In this document: positions 53,187 to 62,807 of the stretch, piece after piece | Layout: each line of letters starts with the position of its first letter | Numbering within the stretch: the first letter of the stretch is position 1 | Assembly (NCBI GenBank): GCA_026008535.1 | Contig: BRKX01000007.1 | Coordinates: 52,131,001-52,195,000 of the forward strand | Source of the DNA: Perilla frutescens | Lineage: Eukaryota; Streptophyta; Magnoliopsida; Lamiales; Lamiaceae | Reading direction: 5' to 3' | DNA length: 64,000 nucleotides | Translations under genes and position numbers: made by a program | Notes under the pieces: generated by a model | What the model was told of the DNA's origin: nothing | Database searches by the model: none | What the model saw: the letters and a program-made list of their open reading frames with translations, nothing else

Positions 53187-54657
53187 ATTCACATTCTATT
53201 TCAAACGTTTTATTGAAGTCCGGAAAAGCAAGAACATGCGCATTACATAAACAAGACTTTAAAGTGTTAAACGCATGCTCTTGAACAGGACCCCATTCAA
53301 ACTTTCGATTTTTTTTGCTTAACTCAGTAAGTGGCGCGGCTATGATGGAGAAATTGCGCACAAAGCTACGATAAAAGCCAGCAAGGCCATGGAAAGATCT
53401 CACATCACTTGCAGACTTAGGAGTGGGCCATTCCTCAATCACTTTGATTTTGGAACGGTCTACTTCTATACCACGTAAACTCACAACGAAGCCTAGAAAA
53501 ATGACTTCACTCATGCAAAAAGAACACTTAGACAGATTACCATATAATTTTGACTCTCTAAGAAGCTCAAAAACGTGTCTAAGGTGCTGCATATGTGTAT
53601 GTGTCGTGTCACTGTAAATCAAAATGTCATCAAAATACACAACAACATACTTTCCAATCACTTCACGCAAAACATGATTCATCAAACGCATAAATATGCT
53701 TGGTGCATTAGTGAGACCAAAAGGTATAACAAGCCATTCATACAAACCATGCTTAGTTTTAAATGTAGTTTTCCATTCATCACCTTCTTGCATACGTACT
53801 TGAAAATAACCAGAACGCAAATCAATCTTAGAAAAGACACGCGAACCAGATAACTCATCAAGCATATCATCTAATCTAGGGATAGGAAAATGATACTTTA
53901 CCGTGATCTTGTTGATTGCACGGCAATCCATGCACATACGCCATTCGTTGTTCTTCTTTGGCACTAGAATCACTGAAACGGCGCACGGGCTCAAACTCTC
54001 TCGAATTTGCTTCTTCTCCAATAGCTCCTTGACTTGCCTATCTATCTCCTTAGTCTCGTCGGGAGACGTCATATAGGCTGGTCGGTTGGGAAGCACGGCT
54101 CCGGGGATGAAATCGATCTGATGCTCGATTCCTCGCACTGGTGGCAGTCCTCTGGGTATCTCCTCAGGAAAAACATCCTTGAACTCATCAAGTAAGGGCT
54201 GCACATCACTAGGCAAATAATCATTAGTAGCACTACTCTTAAATGTGAGTAGAACAAGGGGCATACCTGCTTTAACGGCTTTCTGAACTCCTTTTGCTGA
54301 AATAAACAAGCTCTTCACATGAGGCTTGTTTGAACTCGACTCCAACTTTTTTTCCATAGCTAGAGAGCTTGGATGAGGTGGTTTAGGAGGGTTAAGGACG
54401 ACGGCAAGGGGCTGCTCAGGGGCTGAGGTCTCGGCCGTGGCCTTCGGGGCCTGTTTTGCGGCTGCTTGCTTCGCCTTTTCCTCTTTGAACCTCTCTTGCA
54501 TGCATTGCTGATTCGTACCAATGTCTTTAGGTGATAATGGCATTAGGGTACTGATTTGGCCATCAATGTCGACGGTGTAAGTGTTCAGACGTCCATCGTG
54601 GACAACACGTCGATCATACTGCCATGGTCTGCCTAACAACAAGTGTGCCGCATCCAT
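53187..54657 (-). CDS. PR C-terminus, RT and RNase H N-half of A-rev
   Basis: Open for 510 codons (53125-54657; the last ~20 are out of frame). It covers the protease end (DAAHLLLGRPWQYDR), a basic/proline linker, SLFISAKGVQKAV, EFKDVFPEEIPRGLPP, RT motifs LVPKKNNEWRMCMDCRAIN, FPIPRLDDMLDELSGSRVFS, GYFQVRMQEGDEWK, FGLTNAPSIFMRL, YFDDILIYSDTTHTH, GFVVSLRGIEVD, SFHGLAGFYRSFV. The first RNase H Asp region reads FEIECECLGQ because of a frameshift at about 53187. This spans the sites where A' was hit by A-in and LTR F, so it shows the uninterrupted state. Confidence 0.9.
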
Positions 54658-56553
54658 AGGGATAACGTCGCATAAAACAGTGTTAGAAAACTTATGGATT
54701 GAGAATGAGACACTTACCTAGTGAACCACGCGTATCTCGCCTCTTTCTGTAAGCCACTGCAATCTGTAAGGTTTTGCATGTTGTTGAACAGGTAGACCAA
54801 GCTTTTCAACTGCGTACTGACTAATGGCATTGATCACACTGCCACTATCAATTATCATGGAACACTTGTGACCTTGAATCACTGCACAGGTGTAGAAGAT
54901 GTTCTCCCGTTGGTGTTCTTGTTCCTCTTCTCGAATGATGCTCAAACTCCGGATTGTGACCAAACTGAGCTAAACTTCCGGATCGACTGGGTTAGGGGCT
55001 GCATCATTCTCGACTTCTTCTTCAATGGTGGCATTGCCTATGGGCTCTTTTTCATCCTCACTGGTTGATTCGACTTCATTTGATTCCGTTAAGTATAGAA
55101 TTCGCCGGTTTGGACATTGAGCATGGAAATGGCCCTAACCTTGACACTTATGACATTTGATGTCACAAGCACGATTATGGGCTGCATTAGGGGCTGTAAC
55201 ACCTTGATTTAGCCGAGTAGGGGTCGACTGTGGCTGGTTGGACGGCGTAGACTCGGGTCTACGGCTTGTCTGTGGTGTAGAACGGTCCAAACGTTGTTCG
55301 GGTGGTCCGGATGGACCTCTTGATCATGTGGAATCATTAGGAGGAGTAGAAATTGATGTGGAAGGTGTACCTTTATTCCAGGAGGGGCGTGTAGGGGCTG
55401 AATTGAAGTGGGATCGATGGCGACCCTCTCTTAGCTGCCTTTCCAAAATTGATGTGTACTGCACCATTCTTTCTACACTGGTGAAGTCTCTGAGCTCGAC
55501 TTCACATGCAATGTCGGGGTTCATGCCTTTAATGTACCGGATGATGGTAGCATTTAAAGTCTCTTGCTTCCCGACTCGGTTCAAAAGGGTCTCCAATTCC
55601 TTGTGGTACTCTTCAATCGACCTTGTACCTTGTTTGACCCGATTGAGCTTCTTCTCAAGATCTCTTTCATAATGCATGGGTATGAATCGCCCACGCATGA
55701 ATCCTTTCATCTCCTCCCAGTTGTCGATTGGAGGATTGTGGTTTCTGTGCCTTCTTTCTTGTTGCATTTCCCACCATGAGGCTGCATAGCCTCTAAACTC
55801 TAAGCATGCGAGTTGTACCTTTTTTTGCTCTGAAAAGTTGTAGCATGCAAAGATCTTCTCTACCTTACGTTCCCAATCTAAGTAAACATCGGGATCGTGA
55901 AGGCCTTCAAACTCGGGTATGCTCGTCTTGATGTTGTTGAGCCTGCCATCATCATCATCATGATAATGTGCACGCCTATGGGGACCTCAGGATCGGCCAT
56001 GGCGTCCTCTGTGCCCTTGTGGTGGGTAATCAGCTTCATACCCACTGGCTACATAGGAATCGTATCCATAATCATAGTCATCTTCAAAGTCGGGCTCTCG
56101 GGGCGGCCTTTGATCATTGTGTTGTACAGGCGGTGGCCTGTCAACGTTCCTCTACTGCTGGCGTCAGTCAGTAGGCCCCAATTGAGGCTCGGGACTCCTC
56201 TCTGCATCACTTTGAGGCTCAGGTTGCCTCGCTGCATTGATTTGAGGCTCAGATTGCCTCGTCTCGTCATCTTGAGGCTCGAGTGGCCTCTTCTCAGGAT
56301 CTCCTTGGACCGTTTGGGATGCGGTCATCTGAGATCTAAGCTTTGCAAGCTCCTCTTGCAATTCAGCTACGTGGTTGCCAAGTTCGTCTTTTAGTAGACG
56401 AGTTTGTCGCTCAAAATGTTTTGCTAGAGCTTCATATTGGTACTTGCCATCCCACTATGGTTCGGACGAGTAGGACTGCTTGCCTGGGGTGTTGGGTGAT
56501 CTTGGCTCCTTAAAGGGTGGAGTAGACGCCTCTTTGTTATTTCCTTTCTTCAT
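54658..56553 (-). pseudogene. gag and protease N-half of A-rev
   Basis: ATG at 56553 (MKKGNNKEASTPPFKEP). Then TAG (SEP-stop-WDGKY), coiled-coil AELQEELAKLRSQM, EPQ repeats (about 56170-56300), an acidic/His-rich spacer, capsid motifs (SIPEFEGLHDPDVY), and the open piece 55324-55767 (MQQERRHRNHNPPIDNWEE, FMRGRFIPMHYERDLEKKLN, NPDIACEVELRDF). The zinc knuckle reads CHKCQG-stop-GHFHAQC, so Trp of the knuckle is TAG. The retropepsin site MIIDSGSVINAIS is intact (about 54835). A TAG replaces Gln in VVHQV (about 54718). Inactive because of at least five stops. Confidence 0.85.
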
Positions 56554-57387
56554 TGTACCTGCAAAACGAACAAACGTGAAGAAAAAGCAAAGTAGAACCT
56601 CACAATTCCTCACAAACGCTCATGTATGTAACTCTTGATTTTTCCACTCGTGTTTATCTCTCAAAGATGTGGTGCACGTGTGTGGATGAGTTTGGGGGTG
56701 GGTGGATCGAAAACAAGCTTCTATTGATCAGCTCCTCTGGGTCTTCTTCAAGCTCCAACGGATAGAATCAAGCTGGAAGGTTGCTAAGAGTAGAAGTAGG
56801 CGTGTGGAATGAGTATTCAATGGGTTGGTGTATGTGGACCACGGGTGTATGGTGTACGGGTGTATGGGTGTATAGGTGTATGAACTATGTGGTATATAAG
56901 GTGAACTGGGTGTATATGGAAAAGATGATAAATTTCGAATCCCTTTAGTATATAGGATCGAAAATATTGTGGATGGGGATGGAAGATTATGATTAGATAT
57001 GGATGAGGATAGAAAGATCTTGAATAGATATAGATTAGGATGAAATCTATCTAAACAAGGTAAGAAATCTAGTGGATAAGGGAAAAATGATTTTGGATGT
57101 GTGAACACAATCTAAGAATCCCTAAAAAGATGAAAACAAATCTAAAAACAAGGAATTAAGATCCAAAACACAATAACAAACTGAATTTTCGTTTTTTTTT
57201 TGATGATTTTTTTTTTTTGCTGTAGGGATTTCCATCCCTTTGCTCTTTTACTCTTTCTTTTTAAATAGAAATCAGATTACAATACTCGAAACAAAACGAA
57301 AATTAAATGACACGTATTTGACACGTAGATGACACATCGGATTGAACCACGACCAGCAGAGCTGACGTGGCTCTGATGCCAAATTTA
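56554..57387 (-). other. 5' leader of A-rev with PBS
   Basis: PBS (minus) TGGCATCAGAGCC at about 57369-57381, stem CAGAGC/GCTCTG around CACGTCA, and the AGGGAT-GGAA-ATCCCT hairpin near 57224-57240 next to A tracts (T tracts on the plus strand, 57192-57218). CA-rich repeats (TACACC type, 56830-56920) as in A'. No gene. Confidence 0.7.
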
Positions 57388-58435
57388 TGATGTGACCCGG
57401 ACAATGAATCCAAGACACGAAGAATACGCAGACGGAAGACTTTAAGGACTCGAACAACGTCAGCGAATGAAGGGTAGAATCCGACGCAAATTAAAAGACA
57501 AAACTTACTAGAAACACGTAGACACAAACTAGGACTTGAGTTGCACACTTGAAACACTTGTGGATGGCTGGAAACATGGCTGTGATGGCGGTGGACGACG
57601 GCGGTTGAGGTGGTGAAGGCGGCGGCGGTGTGGTAGAAGGATAGGTCAAAGCGGTGAACCCGTGTTGAATCAACCTGAACGCACTCATCTAACTTCTCCG
57701 GATAGCAATTCTCCCAAGTACTCGATTGTACACTGAAGAACTTAAATAAGACTATTGATTTGCTAGAACAATAGAATTGTTTGTAGATAGGTGATCAACC
57801 AAAGGATTGGAGACAAAAGGAGGAATAAATCTCAAACTCATGCAATTGTCTGAATTATGAATGTCACAGGGTGCTCCTATTTATAGGAGAGCATATGGAC
57901 GAAAATTAAACCCTAATTAACTAGATAAACATTGAAAAATACTAATCCTAATCAATCTAGGATAAAATCAAAAGATACCAAAAATAAGATAACAAAAATC
58001 TATCTAAATCTAACTAGATAAGGATAAATCCCAATGGACTTGGGCTTGCAAATCCACGCCTATTTGGACCCAAAATAAACGTCCATGGGCTGAATTAATT
58101 TAATTAATTTCGTGGCCCATGCTACAATTAATCTTGCCACCTTTGCATGAAAAACAGCATCTCACGATTTCCCATGCAAACGCGTATAACTTTCCATGCA
58201 CACGTCCAAATGGCGTCGTTCTTCTTCTCACGTCTTCATGCTTCCTTCTTCATCATCAATGGATAGCATGGTGATAAATCTCAAGCTTCCCTTGACTTCA
58301 TCTTCATCAAGTTCGAATTTGCGATGAATAGAAGCTTGTAAATAAGCTTGCAACTTCTTAGCTCGCAATCGCGTCATTGGACCTTTAAACTGCAGCTCCG
58401 GATCATCTTCTTCTTTGTCTTGCACGACCTCATCA
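57388..58435 (-). repeat. 5' LTR of A-rev (1048 bp)
   Basis: TGATGAGGTCGTGC at 58435 to GGGTCACATCA at 57388 (minus sense). TATAAATA box in CCTATTTATAGG (about 57877). Flanked by TSD GCTCT on the right. Confidence 0.92.
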
Positions 58436-58440
58436 GCTCT

Positions 58441-59389
58441 GCTGGTCGTGGTTCAATCCGACGTGTCATTTTTATCCTACGTGTCTTGTTATTTTAATTT
58501 TATTTTATCGAGTTGTAATAGCATAGTTGCTCATTGAAAAAAAAAGCAAAGCAAACGGTAAAAAAAAAAAAGAGAAAAGACCGAAAATAAAAAAAAAACA
58601 GAAATTCGGATAAAAGAAAAAGAAAAATCTGAAAATTCAAAAAAAAAAAGAGGTATATCATTGTGTTACCATTTGAGTCTTGATCTATTTTTGTAATTTC
58701 CTTTTAGTATTTCATATTATTTGGTAGTTACCTTGTGAGTCTATTTTATTTTTGGAACTTTCCTTCTAAGTTCTATTTTAATTTTGGTAGTTTCCTTCTA
58801 GGATAATTCCTTAGTTGGTAACTTCCTTTAGAGTCTTATTTTATTTTTGGAACTTTCCCTCCAAGTTTTATGTTTTTTTGGTAGTTTCCTTTTGAGTTGT
58901 AATTTAATTTTGGTTCATTCATTTTAGAGTCTAGTTCAATTAGGATATTTAGAATTGTGTCACAATTGTGTAACACTTTCCAAATAGCCTACTCTTTCTT
59001 TCCTTTTCCTTTCTACATCTTTCCTTCTACACTTGGGGATCCATCTAACCCTAAGCTACCCTACCCTACTCGACTCCACCTACAACACGCCACCTAGACC
59101 CATGGCCCCACACCCCTTGCCACCTAAGCCACGCCACCTACACATCATACTCCATACCATACATTGATCCTAGATAGTGATACTCATATACACCTTCGTG
59201 CAATTCATCCGTACCCTCGACATTCGACAAGAATTCTACTCCTCATCATCCATTATACACGACACACACACTTCACTAAACACTTTGAGTGCAAACACGA
59301 GAGGTAAAATCAAGAGTGAAAACAAATGAGAGAACGTGAGATAGTGAGGTCCTACCTTGTTTTCCTTTACGTTTGTCCATCCAAAGCTC
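58441..59389 (+). other. C2 leader after A-rev
   Basis: Resumes the leader with G, completing the PBS hairpin arm GCTCTG. Then the GGTCGTGGTTCAATCCGAC motif common to A and C, A tracts (58535-58652), T/GGAACTTTCC-rich leader, and the GAGAACGTGAGATAGTGAGG segment seen before gag in B3. The gag start codon and about 40 codons of N-terminus are deleted (TTTGTCC joined to ATCCAAAGC at about 59380). Confidence 0.65.
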
Positions 59390-60063
59390 CCATGGAGTCT
59401 TTCTCAGATCCAACCGCACCGTGGGATGCAAGATACCATTTTGAAGCACTTTCCAAGCACTTCCAAAGACAGCAACAAGCTCTTTTCGATAAGCTTGATG
59501 ATTTAGTGCAAGCCCTTGAACGCACTAAGACTACTCCAACCATTACACAAGCTGTTCGAGGACCTGCTAGATGCAACGAGCGTCAAAACGAGCCTGAAAA
59601 GGAATACTTTGATGAGAATACTGAAGACTTCGACCAAGACGTGGAAATAGTTATGATGACTATAGTGAAGATCGAATGCTCAACAACATCAAAACGAGCA
59701 TTCCGGAGTTTGAAGGCCTCCACGATGCCGATGTCTACCTAGAATGGGAACGTAAGGTAGAGAAGATTTTCACATGCTATGACTTTTCAGAAGCTAAAAA
59801 GGTGCAACTAGCATGTTTGGAGTTCAGAGGCTACGCAGCCACTTGGTGGGAGATGCAACAAGAAAGAAGACGAAGAAATCGCAATCCACCCATTGACAAT
59901 TGGGAAGAAGTGAAAGGATTCATGCGTGGACGTTTCATTCCAGTCCACTATGAAAGAGAGCTTGAGAAGAAGCTCAACCGGATCAAACAAGGCACCCGTT
60001 TGATTGAAGAGTACCATAGAGAGCTCGAGACTGCCTTGAATCGAGTTGGGAAAGAAGAGACCT
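59390..60063 (+). pseudogene. gag N-terminal half of C2
   Basis: Starts without an ATG because of the leader/gag deletion: KAPMESFSDPTAPWDARYHFE, LDDLVQALERTK, YFDENTEDFDQDV. A frameshift at about 59640 leads into the frame of 59676-60071: SIPEFEGLHDADVYLEWERK, CYDFSEAKKVQLACLEF, TWWEMQQERRRR, FMRGRFIPVHYERELEKKL, EYHRELETALNRVGKEET. Interrupted by solo LTR G at 60064. Confidence 0.85.
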
Positions 60064-61042
60064 TGATATGATCTTGAAAAGCCTTGAAGAATTAAATCTG
60101 GAGCTATCATTCAAAGGTCCGAAGATTGTTAGAATGAGGGCCATCAAAGATTGGAAATCAAGATTTGAAGAACAATACATGAAGATCAAAATCACTCCAT
60201 GGGATATCATACTTGAAGAGTTGAAGAATGAAGGCATGAAGATAGTCGGTATGAGCATACTGACCAGATTGCATGAAGACAGTCGGTATGGGCATACTGA
60301 CTAGGTTGACGTTGAAGATAACGTGTGGATTCATCCAATAATAGTCCAGCACGTTAATTATGAGGCCCAAGTCCATGAGTAGCGAGTTTTAGAAGGCCCA
60401 AATTCAATTTGGGATTTATCTTTATCTAGTTAGATTTTTGTTATCTTTATTTTTGGTATCTTTTGATTTTTACCTTAGAACTAGATTTTGGGTAAGGTAA
60501 CAATCCTAGATAGATTAGAACTAGTTTATTTCGAATTCTTCTAGTATTAGGACTCTAATTTTCGTCCATATACACTCCTATAAATAGGAGCACCATGTGA
60601 CATTTATAATTCAGACAATTGCAAGAAATAAAGAGTTATTCTCAATCTGTCTCACGATCCTTCGGTTGATCAAACTTTTATCTATAATTCTACTGTTTTA
60701 GCAAACTTATAGTCTTATTCAAGTTCTTCAGGGTACATCGAGTACTTGGGAGAATTGCTATCCGGAGAAGTTAGACGTGCGCGTTCGGGTTATCAACACG
60801 GGTTCGCCGAATCTATCGTCTCCTTCTACCAACAACACCGCCGCCGTTCACCACCAAGTTCCAACCATCATCAACGAGTTCTAAGTGTTCATCAAGTCCT
60901 TCATCATATTCGAGTTTCTAGTAAGTTTTGTCATTTAATTTGAGTCGGATTGTATCCCTTCATTCGCTGACGTTGTTCGAGTCCTTAAAGTCTTCCGCCT
61001 GCATATTCTTCGTATCTTGGATACATTGTTTGGGTCACATCA
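60064..61042 (+). repeat. Solo LTR G (979 bp) in C2 gag
   Basis: TGATATGATCTTGAAAAG...GGGTCACATCA with no internal region. Flanks GACCT (60059-60063) and TACCA (61043-61047) match at three of five positions, a decayed TSD. Tail-coding frame in 60068-60304, two GTCGGTATG palindromes (60246-60300), CTCCTATAAATAGGAG box (about 60575). The same LTR occupies the same gag position in C1. Confidence 0.87.
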
Positions 61043-61046
61043 TACC

Positions 61047-61931
61047 ATGAATGCTACCATCATTCAGTACATTGAAGGTATGAATCCTGATATTGCATGT
61101 GAAGTGGAGCTCAAAGAATTCACAAGCATAGAGAGAATGGTGCAGTACGCATCAATTGTGGAAAAGCAGTTGCGAGAAGGCCGCCGTCGATCCAGTCAAG
61201 GTTCAGCCCCTACTCGCCAATCATAGAGTAAAAGTACGCCTTCCACATCACCTTCTACTCCTTCTGTTGAGTCTACACGACCCCGTGGTCAATCCGGACC
61301 TCCAGAACGCCGTTTCGACCGTTCTACAACGCAATCAAGCTGTAGACCCGAGTCTACACCAAGGCCACTATTCCAATAGCCCAATCAGCCCAATCCGGCG
61401 CCAACTTCAGCCCCTAGTCGAGCTCGAGATGTTCAATGCCATAAATGCCAAGGTTGGGGCCATTTTCAGAATCAGTGCCCAAACCGACGAGTTCTATTCA
61501 TCACGGACCAGAATGAGCTCGAATCAGCCAGTGAAGATGACGAACCGCCCAAGGCCGACCCTTCACCTGAAGAAGACACCCAAGATGAGTTTGAAGAAGA
61601 AAAACCCGAGAATCTTCATGTCAGTTTGGTTTCTATCCGCAGTTTGAACATAAACCGAGAAGAAGAGCAGCAATCGTAGTGAGAGAACATCTTCTACACA
61701 AAAGTTGTTGTTCAAGGCAAGACTTGCGCGATGATCATTGATAGTGCGAGTGTTATTAATTCAGTAAGTCAGTACGCGGTCGACAAGCTTGGATTTTCCA
61801 CTGTGAAGCATCCAAATCCGTACCGTTTGCAATGGCTTACAGAAAGAGGCACAGTTTGAGTAACCGGTCAGGTACATGTATCCTTTTCCATTGGTTGATT
61901 TTCTGACACTGTATTATGCGATGTTATTCCT
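61047..61931 (+). pseudogene. gag C-terminus and protease N-half of C2
   Basis: NPDIACEVELKEFTSIERM, REGRRRSSQGSAPTRQS then TAG (Trp lost), another stop (FQ-stop-PNQP), knuckle CHKCQGWGHFQNQC (about 61436-61475), acidic linker, TAG in QQS-stop-REN, and a protease site reading MIIDSASVINSVS, where the Gly of D-S-G is Ala. TGA in GTV-stop-VTG and in SIG-stop-FSD, the latter shared with C1. Inactive. Confidence 0.85.
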
Positions 61932-62807
61932 ATGGATGCAGCATATATACTCTTAGGGAGACCATGGCAATTCGATAGACAAACTGTACACGACGGACTC
62001 ACAAACACCTACACCGTGAAAAAAGAAGGTCGAACCACCATCCTAAAGCCGTTAACACCCAAAGCCATTCAAGAAGAGCAAGAAATAATGCAAGCAAGGT
62101 TCAAAGAGGAGCGTGAGAAGACCGCTGCAGCCGCCGTCCGAGCCACCGTCGCGGACAGCCCCCTCACGGCCAAGACCTCTTCACCACCGCCCCCTACTTC
62201 TTCCACTACCATTGCAGCCCCTTCCACACCTCATTCCAGCTCCATTACACATGGAAAAGGCGTGAGTTCAGCCCCTAAGTCACAAGAGAAGAATCGAGCC
62301 CTATTTTGCACAATTAAAGGCGTAGAGAAAGCTATTAAAGCAGGTTTACCTTTAGTTCTTTTAACTTGTAAGAACAGTGCTACTAATGATGTTTCTTTGC
62401 CTAGTGATGTGCAGCCACTTATGAAGGAGTTCGAGGACGTATTTCCGGATGAGATTCCAAGTGGATTACCTCCAGTTCGTGGGATCGAACACCAGATTGA
62501 TTTCGTAACCGGAGTCGTCTTGCCGAATCGTCCAGCTTACCGCACGTCGCCTGAAGAGACGAAGGAGATACACCGTCAAGTTAAAGAGCTGTTGGAGAAG
62601 AAACAAATCAGAGAGTCGATGAGCCCATGTGCAATTCCAGTCATTCTAGTGCTAAAGAAGAACAATGAATGGAGAATGTGCATGGATTGCAGAGCCATCA
62701 ACAAGATAACAGTTAAGTATCATTTTCCTATTCCTAGACTTGATGATATGCTAGATGAATTAAGTGGATCAAAAATCTTTTCTAAAATTGATTTAAGGTC
62801 TGGTTAG
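61932..62807 (+). CDS. PR end, linker and RT N-terminus of C2
   Basis: 291-codon open segment: AAYILLGRPWQFDRQTV, a long Ala/Ser/Pro linker (62110-62280), ALFCTIKGVEKAIKAG, EFEDVFPDEIPSGLPP, LVLKKNNEWRMCMDCRAIN (Pro to Leu in the usual LVPKK), FPIPRLDDMLDELSGSKIFS, KIDLRSG. Ends at TAG where Tyr of GYFQV should be (62805-62807). Confidence 0.87.
   Translation: MDAAYILLGRPWQFDRQTVHDGLTNTYTVKKEGRTTILKPLTPKAIQEEQEIMQARFKEEREKTAAAAVRATVADSPLTAKTSSPPPPTSSTTIAAPSTPHSSSITHGKGVSSAPKSQEKNRALFCTIKGVEKAIKAGLPLVLLTCKNSATNDVSLPSDVQPLMKEFEDVFPDEIPSGLPPVRGIEHQIDFVTGVVLPNRPAYRTSPEETKEIHRQVKELLEKKQIRESMSPCAIPVILVLKKNNEWRMCMDCRAINKITVKYHFPIPRLDDMLDELSGSKIFSKIDLRSG

Larger units (their letters stand above)
50499..58435 (-). 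mobile_element. A-rev: complete family-A element inside C2 leader
   Basis: 7937 bp, minus strand, LTRs of 1048 bp each (50499-51546 is the 3' LTR, 57388-58435 the 5' LTR), perfect TSD GCTCT (50494-50498 and 58436-58440). The outermost base pair at the left end is mutated (CA to TA in minus sense). Order in minus sense: LTR, PBS, leader, gag from 56553, PR, RT, RNase H, INT with LTR-encoded tail, LTR. The least rearranged copy of family A here, but with stops and one frameshift. Confidence 0.93.
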
